Part shown: positions 38,457 through 47,255 of the stretch, piece by piece
How positions within the stretch are numbered: position 1 is the stretch's first letter
Layout: each line of letters starts with the position of its first letter
Assembly: GCF_026544205.1 (NCBI RefSeq)
Contig: NZ_JALNUI010000001.1
Coordinates: 1 to 64,000, forward strand
DNA length: 64,000 nt
Direction of reading: 5' to 3'
Origin: Curtobacterium sp. GC_Cur_3
Lineage (GTDB): Bacteria; Actinomycetota; Actinomycetes; Actinomycetales; Microbacteriaceae
Position numbers and translations under genes: made by a program
Notes under the pieces: model-generated
The model's input: the letters and a program-made list of their open reading frames with translations, nothing else
What the model was told of the DNA's origin: nothing
Databases searched by the model: none

Positions 38457-39389
38457 GTGCCACAGCACTCCACATTCAACGACGGCCGGCTGCTGGTCGT
38501 CGCCTTCGAGGGCTGGAACGACGCTGGTGAGGCCGCCAGTGGTCTCGCTCGCCGCATCGTCGACGCGCTCGGGCTCGACGAACTCCGGGAGATCGACGGC
38601 GAGCGGTACGTCGACTACCAGTTCAACCGCCCGAACGTCGGCACCGACGACAACGGCGTGCGCGGGATCGAGTGGCCGCGCATCGTGCTGCACGGTCCGG
38701 GTGAGCTCGGCCGTCCGGTCATCGGCGCCGCCGGCTCCCCCGCGGCCCGCGACGTCTTCGTGCTCGTCGGCCCGGAGCCCTCGCGGACGTGGCGTGCCTT
38801 CTGCGCCGAGGTCATCGACCTCGCCGACGTGTACTCGATCGACGCCGTCGTCTTCGTCGGTGCGATGCTCGCCGACGTCCCGCACACCCGCCCGATCTCG
38901 GTCTTCGTGTCGAGCGAGAACGCCGAGGTCCGCCAGGCCTTCGACGTGGACAAGTCGTCGTACGAGGGCCCGACCGGCATCCTCGGCGTGCTGTCCGACA
39001 CGATGGACAAGGCCGGGCTGACCACGCTGTCGCTCTGGGCCTCGGTGCCGCACTACGTGCACAACGCGCCGTCGCCGAAGGCCACGCTGTCGCTGCTCGA
39101 CAAGATGGAGGAGCTCACGGACGTCACCGTCCCGCGCGGCACCCTCCTCGACGACGCCTCCGAGTGGGAGGAGGGCATCGACGCCCTGGCCGCCGACGAC
39201 GAGGACATGGCGTCCTACATCGGGCAGCTCGAGCAGGCCCGCGACACCGTCGACTCCCCCGAGGCCTCCGGGGACGCCATCGCGCAGGAGTTCGAGCAGT
39301 ACCTCCGCCGTCGGGAGCGCAAGGACGGCAAGGACGGGGGCGGCTCCGCGGGCGAGGGCCCCTGGCGGCCGCCGCAGCCGCCGCAGTAG
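38457..39389 (+). CDS. PAC2-family protein
   Basis: 310 residues. The PAC2 (proteasome assembly chaperone-like) fold opens with LVVAFEGWNDAGEAAS, and the conserved GPTGILGVLSD motif is in the middle. The function in Actinobacteria is unknown. The last 30 residues are charged and Pro/Gly-rich. The start is a GTG with a very strong AGGAGG site. Its neighbours on the other strand are the mshC and trmI-HAD units, a common actinobacterial setting. Confidence 0.9.
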   Translation: MPQHSTFNDGRLLVVAFEGWNDAGEAASGLARRIVDALGLDELREIDGERYVDYQFNRPNVGTDDNGVRGIEWPRIVLHGPGELGRPVIGAAGSPAARDVFVLVGPEPSRTWRAFCAEVIDLADVYSIDAVVFVGAMLADVPHTRPISVFVSSENAEVRQAFDVDKSSYEGPTGILGVLSDTMDKAGLTTLSLWASVPHYVHNAPSPKATLSLLDKMEELTDVTVPRGTLLDDASEWEEGIDALAADDEDMASYIGQLEQARDTVDSPEASGDAIAQEFEQYLRRRERKDGKDGGGSAGEGPWRPPQPPQ

Positions 39390-39538
39390 CGGGCCGTCCC
39401 GTGCGTCGCGGGTCGTGCCGCGCGTAGCGAGTCGTCCCGCGCGTAGCGAGTCGATTCGCGCTTAGCAGGTCGTTCCTTCCGACCCGCAACGCGCGTTCCG
39501 ACCTGCCATCGCAGGTGTCAGGGGTCGGAACGCACGCC
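39390..39538. repeat. Short direct and inverted repeats after the PAC2 gene
   Basis: GCGTAGCGAGTCG-type direct repeats (about 39410-39455) and a TTCCGACC/GGTCGGAA inverted pair (about 39509-39532) precede the perfect palindrome. There is no coding potential. Confidence 0.55.
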
Positions 39539-39592
39539 CATGACGGACGGGAGGCTCGGTGCCAGCTGGCACCGAGCCTCCCGTCCGTCATG
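39539..39592. repeat. 54-nt perfect palindrome (REP-like element, copy 1)
   Basis: Every base from 39539 to 39592 pairs with its mirror position; the centre is GGTGCCAG|CTGGCACC and the outer arms contain GACGGACGGGAGGCTC. It lies between the convergent PAC2 and mshC genes and may double as a terminator. The central 50 nt are identical to those at 45384-45433. Confidence 0.92.
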
Positions 39593-39628
39593 TGGCCAGC
39601 CCGTCTCCCGGGCGAGCGAGCAGACGCG

Positions 39629-40870
39629 TCAGCCGATGCGGATGCCGAGGAGCGCGTCGACGACGTCGATGAGCGCCGGCGTGGAGCGCGTGCCGCCCGC
39701 GACCGCGGTGTCGACTGCGGCCACGGCGCCCGGCGTGTCGAGGTCGTCCGCCACGCGGGCACGGAGTCGGGCCACGACGTCGTCGGCGTCGTCGGCGTGT
39801 CCCGCGCCGCCGGAGGCCCAGGCGTCCCAGGTCGCGAGTCGACGGGTCGCACTCGCGAGCTCGCCGTCGAACCATTCCCAGTCGTCCGAGTACCGGTGCG
39901 AGAGCAGTGCCAGGCGGATGGCCCGCGGGTCGGCGCCGTCGTCCAGCAGACCCCGCACGGTGACGAGGTTGCCGAGCGACTTCGAGATCTTCTCGCCCTG
40001 GTAGGCGATCATCCCCGTGTGCACGTAGGCGTTCGCGAGCGGCTGGTGCGCCAGGGCCGCAGCGTGTCCCGCGCTCATCTCGTGGTGCGGGAAGACGAGG
40101 TCGCTGCCGCCGCCCTGCACGGTGATCGGCAGGCCGAGGCGGTCGCCGGCGATGACACTGCACTCGATGTGCCAGCCGGGACGACCCGGGCCGACCTCCG
40201 TCTCCCAGCTCGGCTCCCCCGCTCGGGCGGCGCGCCAGAGCAGCGGGTCGAGCGGGTCGCGCTTGCCCGGGCGATCGGGGTCGCCGCCGCGCTCGGCCGA
40301 CAGCGTCAGCATGGTCTCGCGGTCCAGGCGGCTCTCGTCGCCGAGGGCCCAGGACTCGGTCGGGCGGTTGACGTCGAAGTAGAGGTCGTCCCCCTCGGAG
40401 TCGGGGGTGGGCACGCTGTAGGCGTAGCCGGTCTCCTGCAGGAACGCGATCGCCTCCGCGATGCGCTCGACCTCGTCCGTGACGGCGACGTAGTCGTCCG
40501 GCGGCAGGATGCGCAGGGCCTCCATGTCGCGGCGGAACAGGTCGATCTGCGACGCGGCGAGGTCCTGCCAGTCGACGCCGTCCCGCGCGGCGCGTTCGAG
40601 CAGCGGGTCGTCGACGTCCGTGGTGTTCTGCGCGTACTCGACGTCGAAGCCGGCGTCACGCCAGGCCCGCCCGAGCGTGTCGAACGCCAGGTAGGTAGCC
40701 GCGTGGCCGAGGTGGGTGGCGTCGTACGGGGTGATGCCGCACACGTACAGCGCGGCGCGGTCGTCCCCGCGCGTCGGGTCGACGGGCCGACCGACGGCCG
40801 TGTCGTGCACGACGGGGCGAGGGCCGTTGCCGGGGACCTCGGGGACGGACGGGGCCTGCCAGGCCCTCAC
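39629..40870 (-). CDS. mshC: L-cysteine:1D-myo-inositol 2-amino-2-deoxy-alpha-D-glucopyranoside ligase MshC
   Basis: 413 residues, the normal MshC length. It is a class I aminoacyl-tRNA-synthetase-like enzyme that joins cysteine to GlcN-inositol in mycothiol synthesis. The HIGH-like motif ([12 protein letters not shown]), the zinc/cysteine-binding Cys in YVCGITPYD and the KMSKS-like EKISKSLGN are visible. Start and stop interlock with uppP (4-bp overlap). The residue pattern separates it from true cysteinyl-tRNA synthetase, notably the short C-terminus. Confidence 0.93.
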   Translation of the reverse strand: MRAWQAPSVPEVPGNGPRPVVHDTAVGRPVDPTRGDDRAALYVCGITPYDATHLGHAATYLAFDTLGRAWRDAGFDVEYAQNTTDVDDPLLERAARDGVDWQDLAASQIDLFRRDMEALRILPPDDYVAVTDEVERIAEAIAFLQETGYAYSVPTPDSEGDDLYFDVNRPTESWALGDESRLDRETMLTLSAERGGDPDRPGKRDPLDPLLWRAARAGEPSWETEVGPGRPGWHIECSVIAGDRLGLPITVQGGGSDLVFPHHEMSAGHAAALAHQPLANAYVHTGMIAYQGEKISKSLGNLVTVRGLLDDGADPRAIRLALLSHRYSDDWEWFDGELASATRRLATWDAWASGGAGHADDADDVVARLRARVADDLDTPGAVAAVDTAVAGGTRSTPALIDVVDALLGIRIG

Positions 40871-41694
40871 GGGTTGATCACTCCGAGCGACAGCAGCACG
40901 ATGAGCACGATACCCAGTGCGATCCGGTAGTACACGAAGGGCATGAAGCTCCGCCGGCTGATGTAGCGCATGAACGCGGCGATCACGATGTACCCCACCC
41001 CGAAGGCGACGACGGTCGCGATCAGCGTGTCGGCCAGCCCGAACGGTGCGCCCGTGTCGCTCAGGCTGGTGGCGGCCTCGAACAGCCCGGACAGGAACAC
41101 CGCGGGCACGGCGAGGAGGAACGCGAACCGGGCGGCGGCTTCGCGGGTGTAGCCGAGCGCCAGGCCCATCGACACGGTCGCGCCGGAGCGGGAGACACCC
41201 GGGACGAGGGCGAGCACCTGCGCCAGACCGACCAGGATCCCGCCGCCGTACGTCATCTGCTCGATGCGGCGCTCCTTGCGGCCGACGCGGTCGAGCACGC
41301 CCAGCACGACGCCGAAGACGATGAGCACGACGGCCACGATCCAGAGCGACCGGAACGTGGTCTCGATCGTGTCCTGCAGCAGCAGCCCGACGACCCCGAT
41401 CGGGATGGTGCCGAGGATGACCAGCCAGCCGAGCCGGACGTCGGGGTCGGTGCGCGGCACCCGGCCGGAGAGCGACCCGAACCAGCGGGCGACGATCCGC
41501 CTGATGTCCCGCCAGAAGTAGATGAGCACCGCGGTCTCGGTGCCGAGCTGGGTCACGGCGGTGAACGCGGCGCCCGGGTCCTTGGCGTCCGGCAGGAAGA
41601 GCCCGACGATGCGCAGGTGTGCGCTGGAGGAAACGGGCAGGAACTCGGTCAGTCCCTGCACGAAGCCGAGGAAGATCGCCTCGAGGATGTGCAC
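40867..41694 (-). CDS. uppP: Undecaprenyl-diphosphatase UppP
   Basis: 275 residues, a multi-helix membrane protein. The N-terminal signature [16 protein letters not shown] carries the catalytic Glu/Ser region, and [15 protein letters not shown] is the second active-site motif. It recycles the lipid carrier for cell-wall synthesis and confers bacitracin tolerance. It is in an operon with mshC downstream, and the M20 peptidase gene precedes it by 63 bp. Confidence 0.94.
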   Translation of the reverse strand: MHILEAIFLGFVQGLTEFLPVSSSAHLRIVGLFLPDAKDPGAAFTAVTQLGTETAVLIYFWRDIRRIVARWFGSLSGRVPRTDPDVRLGWLVILGTIPIGVVGLLLQDTIETTFRSLWIVAVVLIVFGVVLGVLDRVGRKERRIEQMTYGGGILVGLAQVLALVPGVSRSGATVSMGLALGYTREAAARFAFLLAVPAVFLSGLFEAATSLSDTGAPFGLADTLIATVVAFGVGYIVIAAFMRYISRRSFMPFVYYRIALGIVLIVLLSLGVINP

Positions 41695-41757
41695 TGGCGC
41701 GGCCTTTCGGAGTGGGTCGTCGTCGGGCGTCGCCGGGTCAGGCGACCGTCCAGTGTC

Positions 41758-43083
41758 TCAGTACGAGCCGAGCAGGTCGCCGAGCACGCGCCGTCCGAAC
41801 GCCAGCGACTCGAGCGGCACCCGCTCGTCGACCCCGTGGAACATCGCGGGGAAGTCGATGCCCGCTGGCAGCTGCAGCGGCACGAAGCCGTAGCCGGCGA
41901 TGCCGAGGGTCGAGAGGGCCTTGTTGTCCGTGCCGCCGGAGAGCAGGTACGGCAGCACGGGGGCGCCCGGGTCGTGACGGCCGAGGACGTCCCGCACGGC
42001 GTCGACGAGCGGCCCGCCGAAGTCCTGCTCCATGCCGATGTCCCGGTGCGACATGACCACCTCGACGTCGTCCCCGGCGAGTTCCCGCACGCGGGCGAGC
42101 ACGGTGTCCTCGTCCCCGGGCAGGCAGCGGACGTCGATGAGCGCCTCGGCGGCGTCGGGGATCACGTTGTGCTTGTAGCCGGCCCGGAGCACGGTCGGGT
42201 TCGTCGTGGTGTGCAGCGCCGCGTGGATGAAGCGGGAGGCGGACCCGGTCGCGAGGGCGATCTCGTCCGGACCGGTCACCGTGGGGTCGACCCCGAGGAA
42301 CCGTGCGATCTCGGTGACCATCGACTCGGTCGTCGCGGAGAGCCGGACTGGCCACTCCTCGCTCCCGATGCGGGCGACCGCGGCGGCGACCTTCGTGACG
42401 GCGTTGTCGCGGATGACGTGGGAGCCGTGGGCGGCCGTCCCGCGGGCGACGAGCTTGATCCACATGAGGGCCTTCTCGCCGGTCTGCAGCAGGTACGCAC
42501 GCCGGTCGTCGAGGGTGACGGAGTAGCCGCCGACCTCGCTGATCGCGGCCGTCGCCCCGGCGAAGACCTCGGGGTGGTTCGACACCACGTGGTGGGCGCC
42601 GAGCACCCCGCCGGCTTCCTCGTCCGCGAAGTACGCGATCACGAGGTCCCGCTCGGGTGCGCCGTGCTCGGCGATGACGTCACCGAGGGCGGTCAGCATC
42701 ATCGCGTCCATGTTCTTCATGTCCACCGCACCACGGCCCCAGAGCATGCCGTCCTTGACCACGCCGCCGAACGGGTCGACGCTCCAGTTGGCAGGGTCAG
42801 CGGGGACGACGTCGAGGTGCCCGTGCACGACGAGGGCCGGCTTCTCCGGGTTGCGCCCGGGGAAGCGCGCGACGACGCTGACCCGGTCGGGTTCGGACTC
42901 GAACAGCTGCGGCGTCGCGCCGAGGTCACGGAGCGCTGCCTCGACGTAGTGGGCGGCCTCGGTCTCGCCGGTCGAGCGGCCTTCGCCCCAGTTGGTCGTG
43001 TCGATCCGGATGAGGTCGCGGGCGATCCGCGCGGTGGCTTCGAGCTCCGGGTCGGTCGTGGTGCCCTGCGCGTCCGTCGTCAT
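41758..43083 (-). CDS. M20-family metallopeptidase (dipeptidase-like)
   Basis: 441 residues. The zinc ligands and catalytic residues follow the M20 pattern: VHGHLD (His89, Asp91), AVDMKNMDA, and FADEEAGG with its Glu-Glu pair. A dimerisation lid sits in the middle, and a C-terminal region ends with GVDERVPLE. It probably hydrolyses dipeptides or N-acyl amino acids in the cytoplasm. It lies upstream of uppP on the same strand. Confidence 0.9.
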   Translation of the reverse strand: MTTDAQGTTTDPELEATARIARDLIRIDTTNWGEGRSTGETEAAHYVEAALRDLGATPQLFESEPDRVSVVARFPGRNPEKPALVVHGHLDVVPADPANWSVDPFGGVVKDGMLWGRGAVDMKNMDAMMLTALGDVIAEHGAPERDLVIAYFADEEAGGVLGAHHVVSNHPEVFAGATAAISEVGGYSVTLDDRRAYLLQTGEKALMWIKLVARGTAAHGSHVIRDNAVTKVAAAVARIGSEEWPVRLSATTESMVTEIARFLGVDPTVTGPDEIALATGSASRFIHAALHTTTNPTVLRAGYKHNVIPDAAEALIDVRCLPGDEDTVLARVRELAGDDVEVVMSHRDIGMEQDFGGPLVDAVRDVLGRHDPGAPVLPYLLSGGTDNKALSTLGIAGYGFVPLQLPAGIDFPAMFHGVDERVPLESLAFGRRVLGDLLGSY

Positions 43084-43159
43084 GCCACCACGCTACCGGC
43101 CAGGTCCGACGGCACCGGCAGCGCACCCCTCGTCAACGCGCCCGGGATGTCCGGCCGTG

Positions 43160-43189
43160 TTCAACCGGCGTTCAGACCCGTGCTAATGT
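43160..43189 (+). promoter_or_regulatory. Possible promoter of tRNA-Leu
   Basis: TTCAAC (43160-43165) and TAATGT (43184-43189), 18 bp apart, resemble -35 and -10 boxes about 60 bp before the tRNA. Confidence 0.4.
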
Positions 43190-43249
43190 CTTCTCCGGCA
43201 GCAACGCCGGGGAAACCCGCGGAGCGGCCGCACAACTGAAGAACATCCT

Positions 43250-43335
43250 GTCCGGATGGCGGAATTGGTAGACGCGCTAGCTTGAGGTGCTAGTGCCCGT
43301 ATTAGGGCGTGGGGGTTCAAGTCCCCCTTCGGACA
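43250..43335 (+). tRNA. tRNA-Leu (anticodon GAG)
   Basis: 86 nt with a 7-bp acceptor stem (43250-43256 with 43328-43334, one G-U). The D-loop contains GGTAGACG, the anticodon stem is CTAGC/GCTAG with loop TTGAGGT (anticodon GAG at 43284-43286), and there is a long variable arm as expected for leucine tRNAs. The T-loop is GGTTCAAGTCC. The 3' CCA is not encoded; position 43335 is the A discriminator. Confidence 0.97.
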
Positions 43336-43356
43336 CGCAGTGTTGAGACACGCGGC

Positions 43357-43389
43357 GAACGGCCCACCTTCGGGTGGGCCGTTCGTTTT
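43357..43389 (+). terminator. Intrinsic terminator after tRNA-Leu
   Basis: A 12-bp stem (43357-43368 with 43373-43384), TTCG tetraloop and GTTTTC tail follow 21 bp after the tRNA. Confidence 0.88.
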
Positions 43390-43408
43390 CGTGTGCCCGG
43401 ATGCAGCT

Positions 43409-43533
43409 GGCCCGACCCGGAACGACACAGGGGCCGCGCGTGCCCGACCCGGAACGACACAGGCGCCGCGCTGGCCCGACTCGGAACGACACCATCGCTG
43501 TCGTACGACCTCGACGATGTCGTCCCGAGTCGG
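43409..43533. repeat. Three 32-bp tandem repeats closed by an inverted copy
   Basis: Units begin at 43409, 43441 and 43473, each starting with GCCCGACCCGGAACGACAC or a one-base variant. An inverted partial copy at 43517-43533 (GTCGTCCCGAGTCGG) pairs with unit three to form a hairpin. It lies between the tRNA terminator and the convergent membrane-protein gene. Confidence 0.8.
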
Positions 43534-43564
43534 AAGCCCGCGGCAGGGCCCCGGGAACCACCCC

Positions 43565-44149
43565 CTACCGCCGCCGCAGCACCCGCCGCACGACGAGCAG
43601 CACCACGCCACCGGCCACGACCGCGGGCCAGTTCACGACGAACGGGTCCATCCACGTGTGGTGCGTGTCGGGCCGCGTGCTCCCGAGTCGTGACGCGATC
43701 GGCCGCTTCCCCCGCTCGGCACCGACGCCGGTCTCCCCGATCAGGTCGTCCGGCCGCCCGCGCAGCGCATCGGTCACGCGGTGCGTGGCGACGTCGATCC
43801 GGTCACCCACGACGAGCAGCATCCAGTGCGCCAGGCGTCCCTCGCTGAACCGCCGGTAGGCGTACCGCCGCACGGCCCCGGCGAGCCCGCGGAGCGGCTG
43901 GGCCGTCCCGAACACGGGCGTCAGGTGCGCGTGCTCGATCGACCGTTCCCGTCCTGTCCCGCCCGGCTGCTGCTCCGGCTTGTCCCAGTGGGCACCGGTG
44001 GCGGAACCGACCTTCCGCGACAGCTTCGGCACGCTCGGCCGGTCGGCGGGGTCGAGGTCGCTCCCCCACCCGGGGATCCGCGCCCGGAGCTCGTCCGCGC
44101 TCGGTGCGTTGCGCTTGCCGTCGGCGATGTACGCGATGTGGTCCGTCAT
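43565..44149 (-). CDS. Orphan protein with C-terminal membrane anchor, coupled to ADH
   Basis: 194 residues, family unknown to me. The first half is hydrophilic (MTDHIAYIADGKRNAPSADE...), a Tyr/Arg-rich middle (AGAVRRYAYRRFSEGRLAHW) precedes an amphipathic stretch with LLVVGDRIDV, and one C-terminal membrane helix (about 170-190) is followed by Arg residues. The ATG at 44147-44149 has an excellent AGGACGAGGAG site. It follows the alcohol dehydrogenase gene by 17 bp and should be co-transcribed, so it may assist or anchor that enzyme. Confidence 0.7.
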   Translation of the reverse strand: MTDHIAYIADGKRNAPSADELRARIPGWGSDLDPADRPSVPKLSRKVGSATGAHWDKPEQQPGGTGRERSIEHAHLTPVFGTAQPLRGLAGAVRRYAYRRFSEGRLAHWMLLVVGDRIDVATHRVTDALRGRPDDLIGETGVGAERGKRPIASRLGSTRPDTHHTWMDPFVVNWPAVVAGGVVLLVVRRVLRRR

Positions 44150-44166
44150 CTCCTCGTCCTCCCTGC

Positions 44167-45306
44167 TCACGGCACGATCACCGTCTTGATGCACCCGTCG
44201 AGCTTCGCGGAGAACAGGTGGTAGCCCTCGGCGATGTGCTCGAGCGGGATGCGGTGCGTGATGATGTCGCTCGGCTTCAGGTGTCCTGCCTGGATGTGCT
44301 CGAGCAGCCGCGGCCACTGCCGCTTCACCGGTGCCTGGTTCATGTGGATCGTGACGCCCTTGTTCATCGCGTCGCCGAACTTCACCAGGTTCGGGATCGG
44401 CCCGTACGCGCCCATGGCCGACACGGTGCCGCCCTTGCGGACGCCGTCGATCGCCCAGTTCAACGCGACCGGTGAACCGCCCTGCATCTTGAACTTCGCA
44501 GCGCTGACGTGCTGCAGGAAGTTGCCGTCCGCCTCCGCACCCACCGCGTCGATCACGCTGTCGGCCCCGAGGTAGTCGGTCTGCTTCTTCATCTCCACGA
44601 CGACGTCGTCGACCTCGGCGTAGTTGATCGTCTCGGCGTGTGCGAACGTCCGCGCCTTCTCGAGGCGGTACTCGAACGCGTCGATGACGATCACGCGGCC
44701 GGCACCCATGAACCAGGCCGACTTCGCCGCGAACAGCCCGACGGGGCCGGCGCCGAGGACCACGACGGTGTCACCCTCGCGGATCGAGGCGAGCTGCGCC
44801 CCGAAGTACCCGGTGCCGAGCGCGTCGGTCATCATCAGTGCGTCGTCGGGGTCGAGCCAGTCCGGGATGACCTGCGGCCCGACGTCGGCGTACGGCACGC
44901 GGACCCGTTCGGCCTGCCCACCGTCGAACCCCCCCGTCGTGTGCGAGTACCCGAAGATCCCGCCCACCGCGGTGGCGTTCGCGTTGACGTTGTGGCAGTT
45001 CGTGAACAGGCCCCTGGCGCAGAACCAGCAGGTCCCGCAGGAGATGTGGAACGGGACCATCACGCGGTCGCCCACGCTGAGGTGTTCGACCGAGGACCCG
45101 ATCTGTTCGACGACGCCGATGAACTCGTGGCCGAACGTGTGGCCGACCCGGGTGTCGGGCATCATGCCGTGGTACAGGTGCAGGTCGGAGCCGCAGATCG
45201 CAGCCCGCTCGACGCGGACGATCGCGTCGTTCGGGTGCTCGATGCGCGGGTCGGGCTTCTCCTCGACCCGGACGCGGTACGGACCGCGGTACGTCATGGC
45301 GCGCAT
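44167..45306 (-). CDS. Zinc-dependent alcohol dehydrogenase (formaldehyde-dehydrogenase-like)
   Basis: 379 residues. Catalytic zinc motif ICGSDLHLYHG and GHEF, structural-zinc cysteines in CGTCWFCARGLFTNC, and Rossmann VLGAGPVGL are intact. The long C-terminal half with GYFGAQLA and MNQAPVKRQW places it near glutathione-independent formaldehyde dehydrogenases, which oxidise aldehydes with bound NAD. The substrate is not certain. The ATG at 45304-45306 has GAGGAG five bases upstream. A perfect palindrome lies upstream. Confidence 0.9.
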   Translation of the reverse strand: MRAMTYRGPYRVRVEEKPDPRIEHPNDAIVRVERAAICGSDLHLYHGMMPDTRVGHTFGHEFIGVVEQIGSSVEHLSVGDRVMVPFHISCGTCWFCARGLFTNCHNVNANATAVGGIFGYSHTTGGFDGGQAERVRVPYADVGPQVIPDWLDPDDALMMTDALGTGYFGAQLASIREGDTVVVLGAGPVGLFAAKSAWFMGAGRVIVIDAFEYRLEKARTFAHAETINYAEVDDVVVEMKKQTDYLGADSVIDAVGAEADGNFLQHVSAAKFKMQGGSPVALNWAIDGVRKGGTVSAMGAYGPIPNLVKFGDAMNKGVTIHMNQAPVKRQWPRLLEHIQAGHLKPSDIITHRIPLEHIAEGYHLFSAKLDGCIKTVIVP

Positions 45307-45383
45307 GGACGCTCCTCTCACTCGTCCGCCCAGGGTGACGAGCGACGCGTGGGAGCCGTTCCAGGTCTGCGCATGGTGACCAA

Positions 45384-45433
45384 TGACGGACGGGAGGCTC
45401 GGTGCCAGCTGGCACCGAGCCTCCCGTCCGTCA
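45384..45433. repeat. 50-nt perfect palindrome (REP-like element, copy 2)
   Basis: Identical to the central 50 nt of copy 1. It lies between the start of the ADH gene (minus) and the end of the SDR gene (minus), and so can terminate the SDR transcript. Confidence 0.92.
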
Positions 45434-45441
45434 CCGGTGAC

Positions 45442-46134
45442 CTACCAGGGCAGGCGACCGTCGCGGTCGGTGACGGTTCCGGTCGGGGCGTCCGCACCGA
45501 GGGTCGCGATCCGGACCGCTGCGTCGGCCCCGTCCTCGACGCTGTGTCCGAGGTGACCGGTGAACTCGGTTGCCGTCTGTCCGGGGTCGACCGCGTTGAA
45601 GCGGACGTCTGGGGTGGTCTTGGCGTACTGCATGGTGAGCATCGTGACCGCTGTCTTGGAGGAGCCGTAGGCCGCGAGCGGGTACTGCGACTCGACACGC
45701 GCCGGGTCGTGGATCAGTGTGAACGACCCGAGGCCGCTCGTGACGTTGACGACCGAGGGTCCCGCCGACTTCCGGAGGACCGGCAGGAACGCGTTCGTGA
45801 CGCGGACGACGCCGAAGACGTTCGTCTCGTAGACCGCACGCAGCTGGTCGACGGTCATGTCCTCGGGCGCGGTGACGTCCCCGAGGACGCCGGCGTTGTT
45901 GACCAGGACGTCGAGGTGACCCGCCTGGTCCTGGATCGTCGCGGCCGCCGCGGTGACGGATGCGTCGTCCGTGACGTCGAGCTGCACGAACGCGGCATCG
46001 AGCTCCGCTGCAGCAGCCCGCCCGCGGTCGGTGTCCCGAGCGCCGATCCACACGGTGTGTCCGGCGGCGATCAGGCGTCGGGCGGTCTCGCGGCCGATGC
46101 CCTTGTTGCCCCCGGTGATGAGCGTGATGGTCAT
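45442..46134 (-). CDS. Short-chain dehydrogenase/reductase
   Basis: 230 residues. Cofactor motif TGGNKGIGRE, NNAG, and the catalytic Ser/Tyr/Lys set (NVTSGLGS, YGSSKTAV) are intact; ARDTDRG suggests NADP preference. The ATG at 46132-46134 follows AGGAG. It is divergent from the XRE regulator, which likely controls it. Between them are a 14-bp tandem repeat and a perfect inverted repeat. The substrate is unknown. Confidence 0.9.
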   Translation of the reverse strand: MTITLITGGNKGIGRETARRLIAAGHTVWIGARDTDRGRAAAAELDAAFVQLDVTDDASVTAAAATIQDQAGHLDVLVNNAGVLGDVTAPEDMTVDQLRAVYETNVFGVVRVTNAFLPVLRKSAGPSVVNVTSGLGSFTLIHDPARVESQYPLAAYGSSKTAVTMLTMQYAKTTPDVRFNAVDPGQTATEFTGHLGHSVEDGADAAVRIATLGADAPTGTVTDRDGRLPW

Positions 46135-46219
46135 GGTTCTCCTGTCGGTGGTGGTGAGAGGCCAAGCGTGCGACTCTGCGAGGCACCCGAGCCAGGGAAG
46201 AACGGTGCTACCCAGCGGC

Positions 46220-46264
46220 GGTGCTCGCCGGCAGGTGCTCGCCGGCAGGTGCTCGCCGGCGGGT
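46220..46264. repeat. 14-bp tandem repeat (GGTGCTCGCCGGCA, about 3.2 copies)
   Basis: Copies at 46220-46233, 46234-46247 and 46248-46261 (last base changed), with a partial fourth. They lie in the divergent promoter region of the SDR and XRE-regulator genes. Confidence 0.9.
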
Positions 46265-46273
46265 GCTCCCGGA

Positions 46274-46296
46274 GCATGGGACAGGCGTTCCCATGC
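46274..46296. promoter_or_regulatory. Candidate operator GCATGGGA-N7-TCCCATGC
   Basis: A perfect 8-bp inverted repeat lies about 30 bp before the XRE regulator start and 140 bp before the divergent SDR start. It is a plausible autoregulatory site for the adjacent regulator. Confidence 0.5.
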
Positions 46297-46327
46297 GCTC
46301 ATCCCTCCGCGCACTGACAATGGACGG

Positions 46328-47173
46328 GTGCCCGCAGACCACGTCGAGAACCTCAGTGACCTCCTCCGCGCCTGGCGCGGACGACTGCGACCCGAGGACG
46401 TCGGCCTGGCGTCCTTCGGGCGTCGGCGGACGGAGGGGCTCCGCCGGGAGGAACTCGCGCAGCTCGCCGGGGTCAGCGTGGACTACGTCATGCGCCTGGA
46501 ACAGGGTCGCTCCAGCACCCCCTCGGCCCAGGTCGTCCAGTCCCTCGCACGCGCCCTCCAGCTCGACCGCACCGAGACCGACCTGTTCCACCGCGCCGCC
46601 GGACTCGCACCGCCCCGGTCGGGCGTGGTGTCCCGACACATCCCACCCGGTGTCCAGCGCATGCTCGTCCGGATGGCGGACCTCCCGCTGGCCGTGTTCA
46701 CCGCTGACTGGACGATGCTGCACTCCACGCCGCTCTGGCAGGCCCTGTTCGACGCGCCGTCGGTGCTCAGGGACCCCGAGCAGAACCTGGTCGTGCAGAC
46801 CTTCATCGACGAGAGCGTGACCGAGATCGCGACGGCGCACGGCGGCCCGGCCTCGTTCGAGCGTGCCCTCGTCGCTGACCTCCGACGGACAGCCGCGACC
46901 CTCGGCGAGGACGCCCGTTTCTCGGCCTTCATCGCTCGGCTGCGGCGTGAGAGCGAACGCTTCGCAGAGTACTGGGACGAGGGGCGAGCGGCGGCGCACC
47001 AGTCGCTCGTGAAGACCGTCCACAACCGCGTCGTCGGCGACGTCGTGCTCGACTGCGACGTCGTGACCGTCCCGGACTCCGACGTCAAGCTCGTCGTCTA
47101 CTCGACCGCAGCAGGAGGACCCGACGCCGAGAAGCTCGACTTCCTCCGCGTCGGGGCCGTCCGCACAGCCTGA
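46328..47173 (+). CDS. XRE-family regulator with MmyB-like ligand domain
   Basis: 281 residues. The N-terminal helix-turn-helix is complete (RREELAQLAGVSVDYVMRLE, about 35-55). The C-terminal domain (VFTADWTMLHSTPLWQALF...) is of the MmyB-like PAS-related kind that binds fatty-acid-like or other ligands. Such regulators are commonly divergent to an SDR gene that they control, as here. The start is a GTG at 46328; Shine-Dalgarno spacing is poor, so the first residues are uncertain. Confidence 0.87.
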   Translation: MPADHVENLSDLLRAWRGRLRPEDVGLASFGRRRTEGLRREELAQLAGVSVDYVMRLEQGRSSTPSAQVVQSLARALQLDRTETDLFHRAAGLAPPRSGVVSRHIPPGVQRMLVRMADLPLAVFTADWTMLHSTPLWQALFDAPSVLRDPEQNLVVQTFIDESVTEIATAHGGPASFERALVADLRRTAATLGEDARFSAFIARLRRESERFAEYWDEGRAAAHQSLVKTVHNRVVGDVVLDCDVVTVPDSDVKLVVYSTAAGGPDAEKLDFLRVGAVRTA

Positions 47174-47255
47174 GCGGATCACAGGGTGACCCGCGCGCGG
47201 AGAACCGCTAGCTTGTCGCTCATCCTGAACATCCCGGCGCCCTGGAGGTTGCACG

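Noticed and set aside
43409-43504. Possible CRISPR array
   Set aside because: The 32-bp units are contiguous with no unique spacers, only three copies exist, and no cas gene is in the window.
45318-45698. Plus/minus frames encoding TDGRLGASWHRASRPS near the palindromes
   Set aside because: This peptide is simply the translated palindrome; it recurs at each copy and is not a protein.
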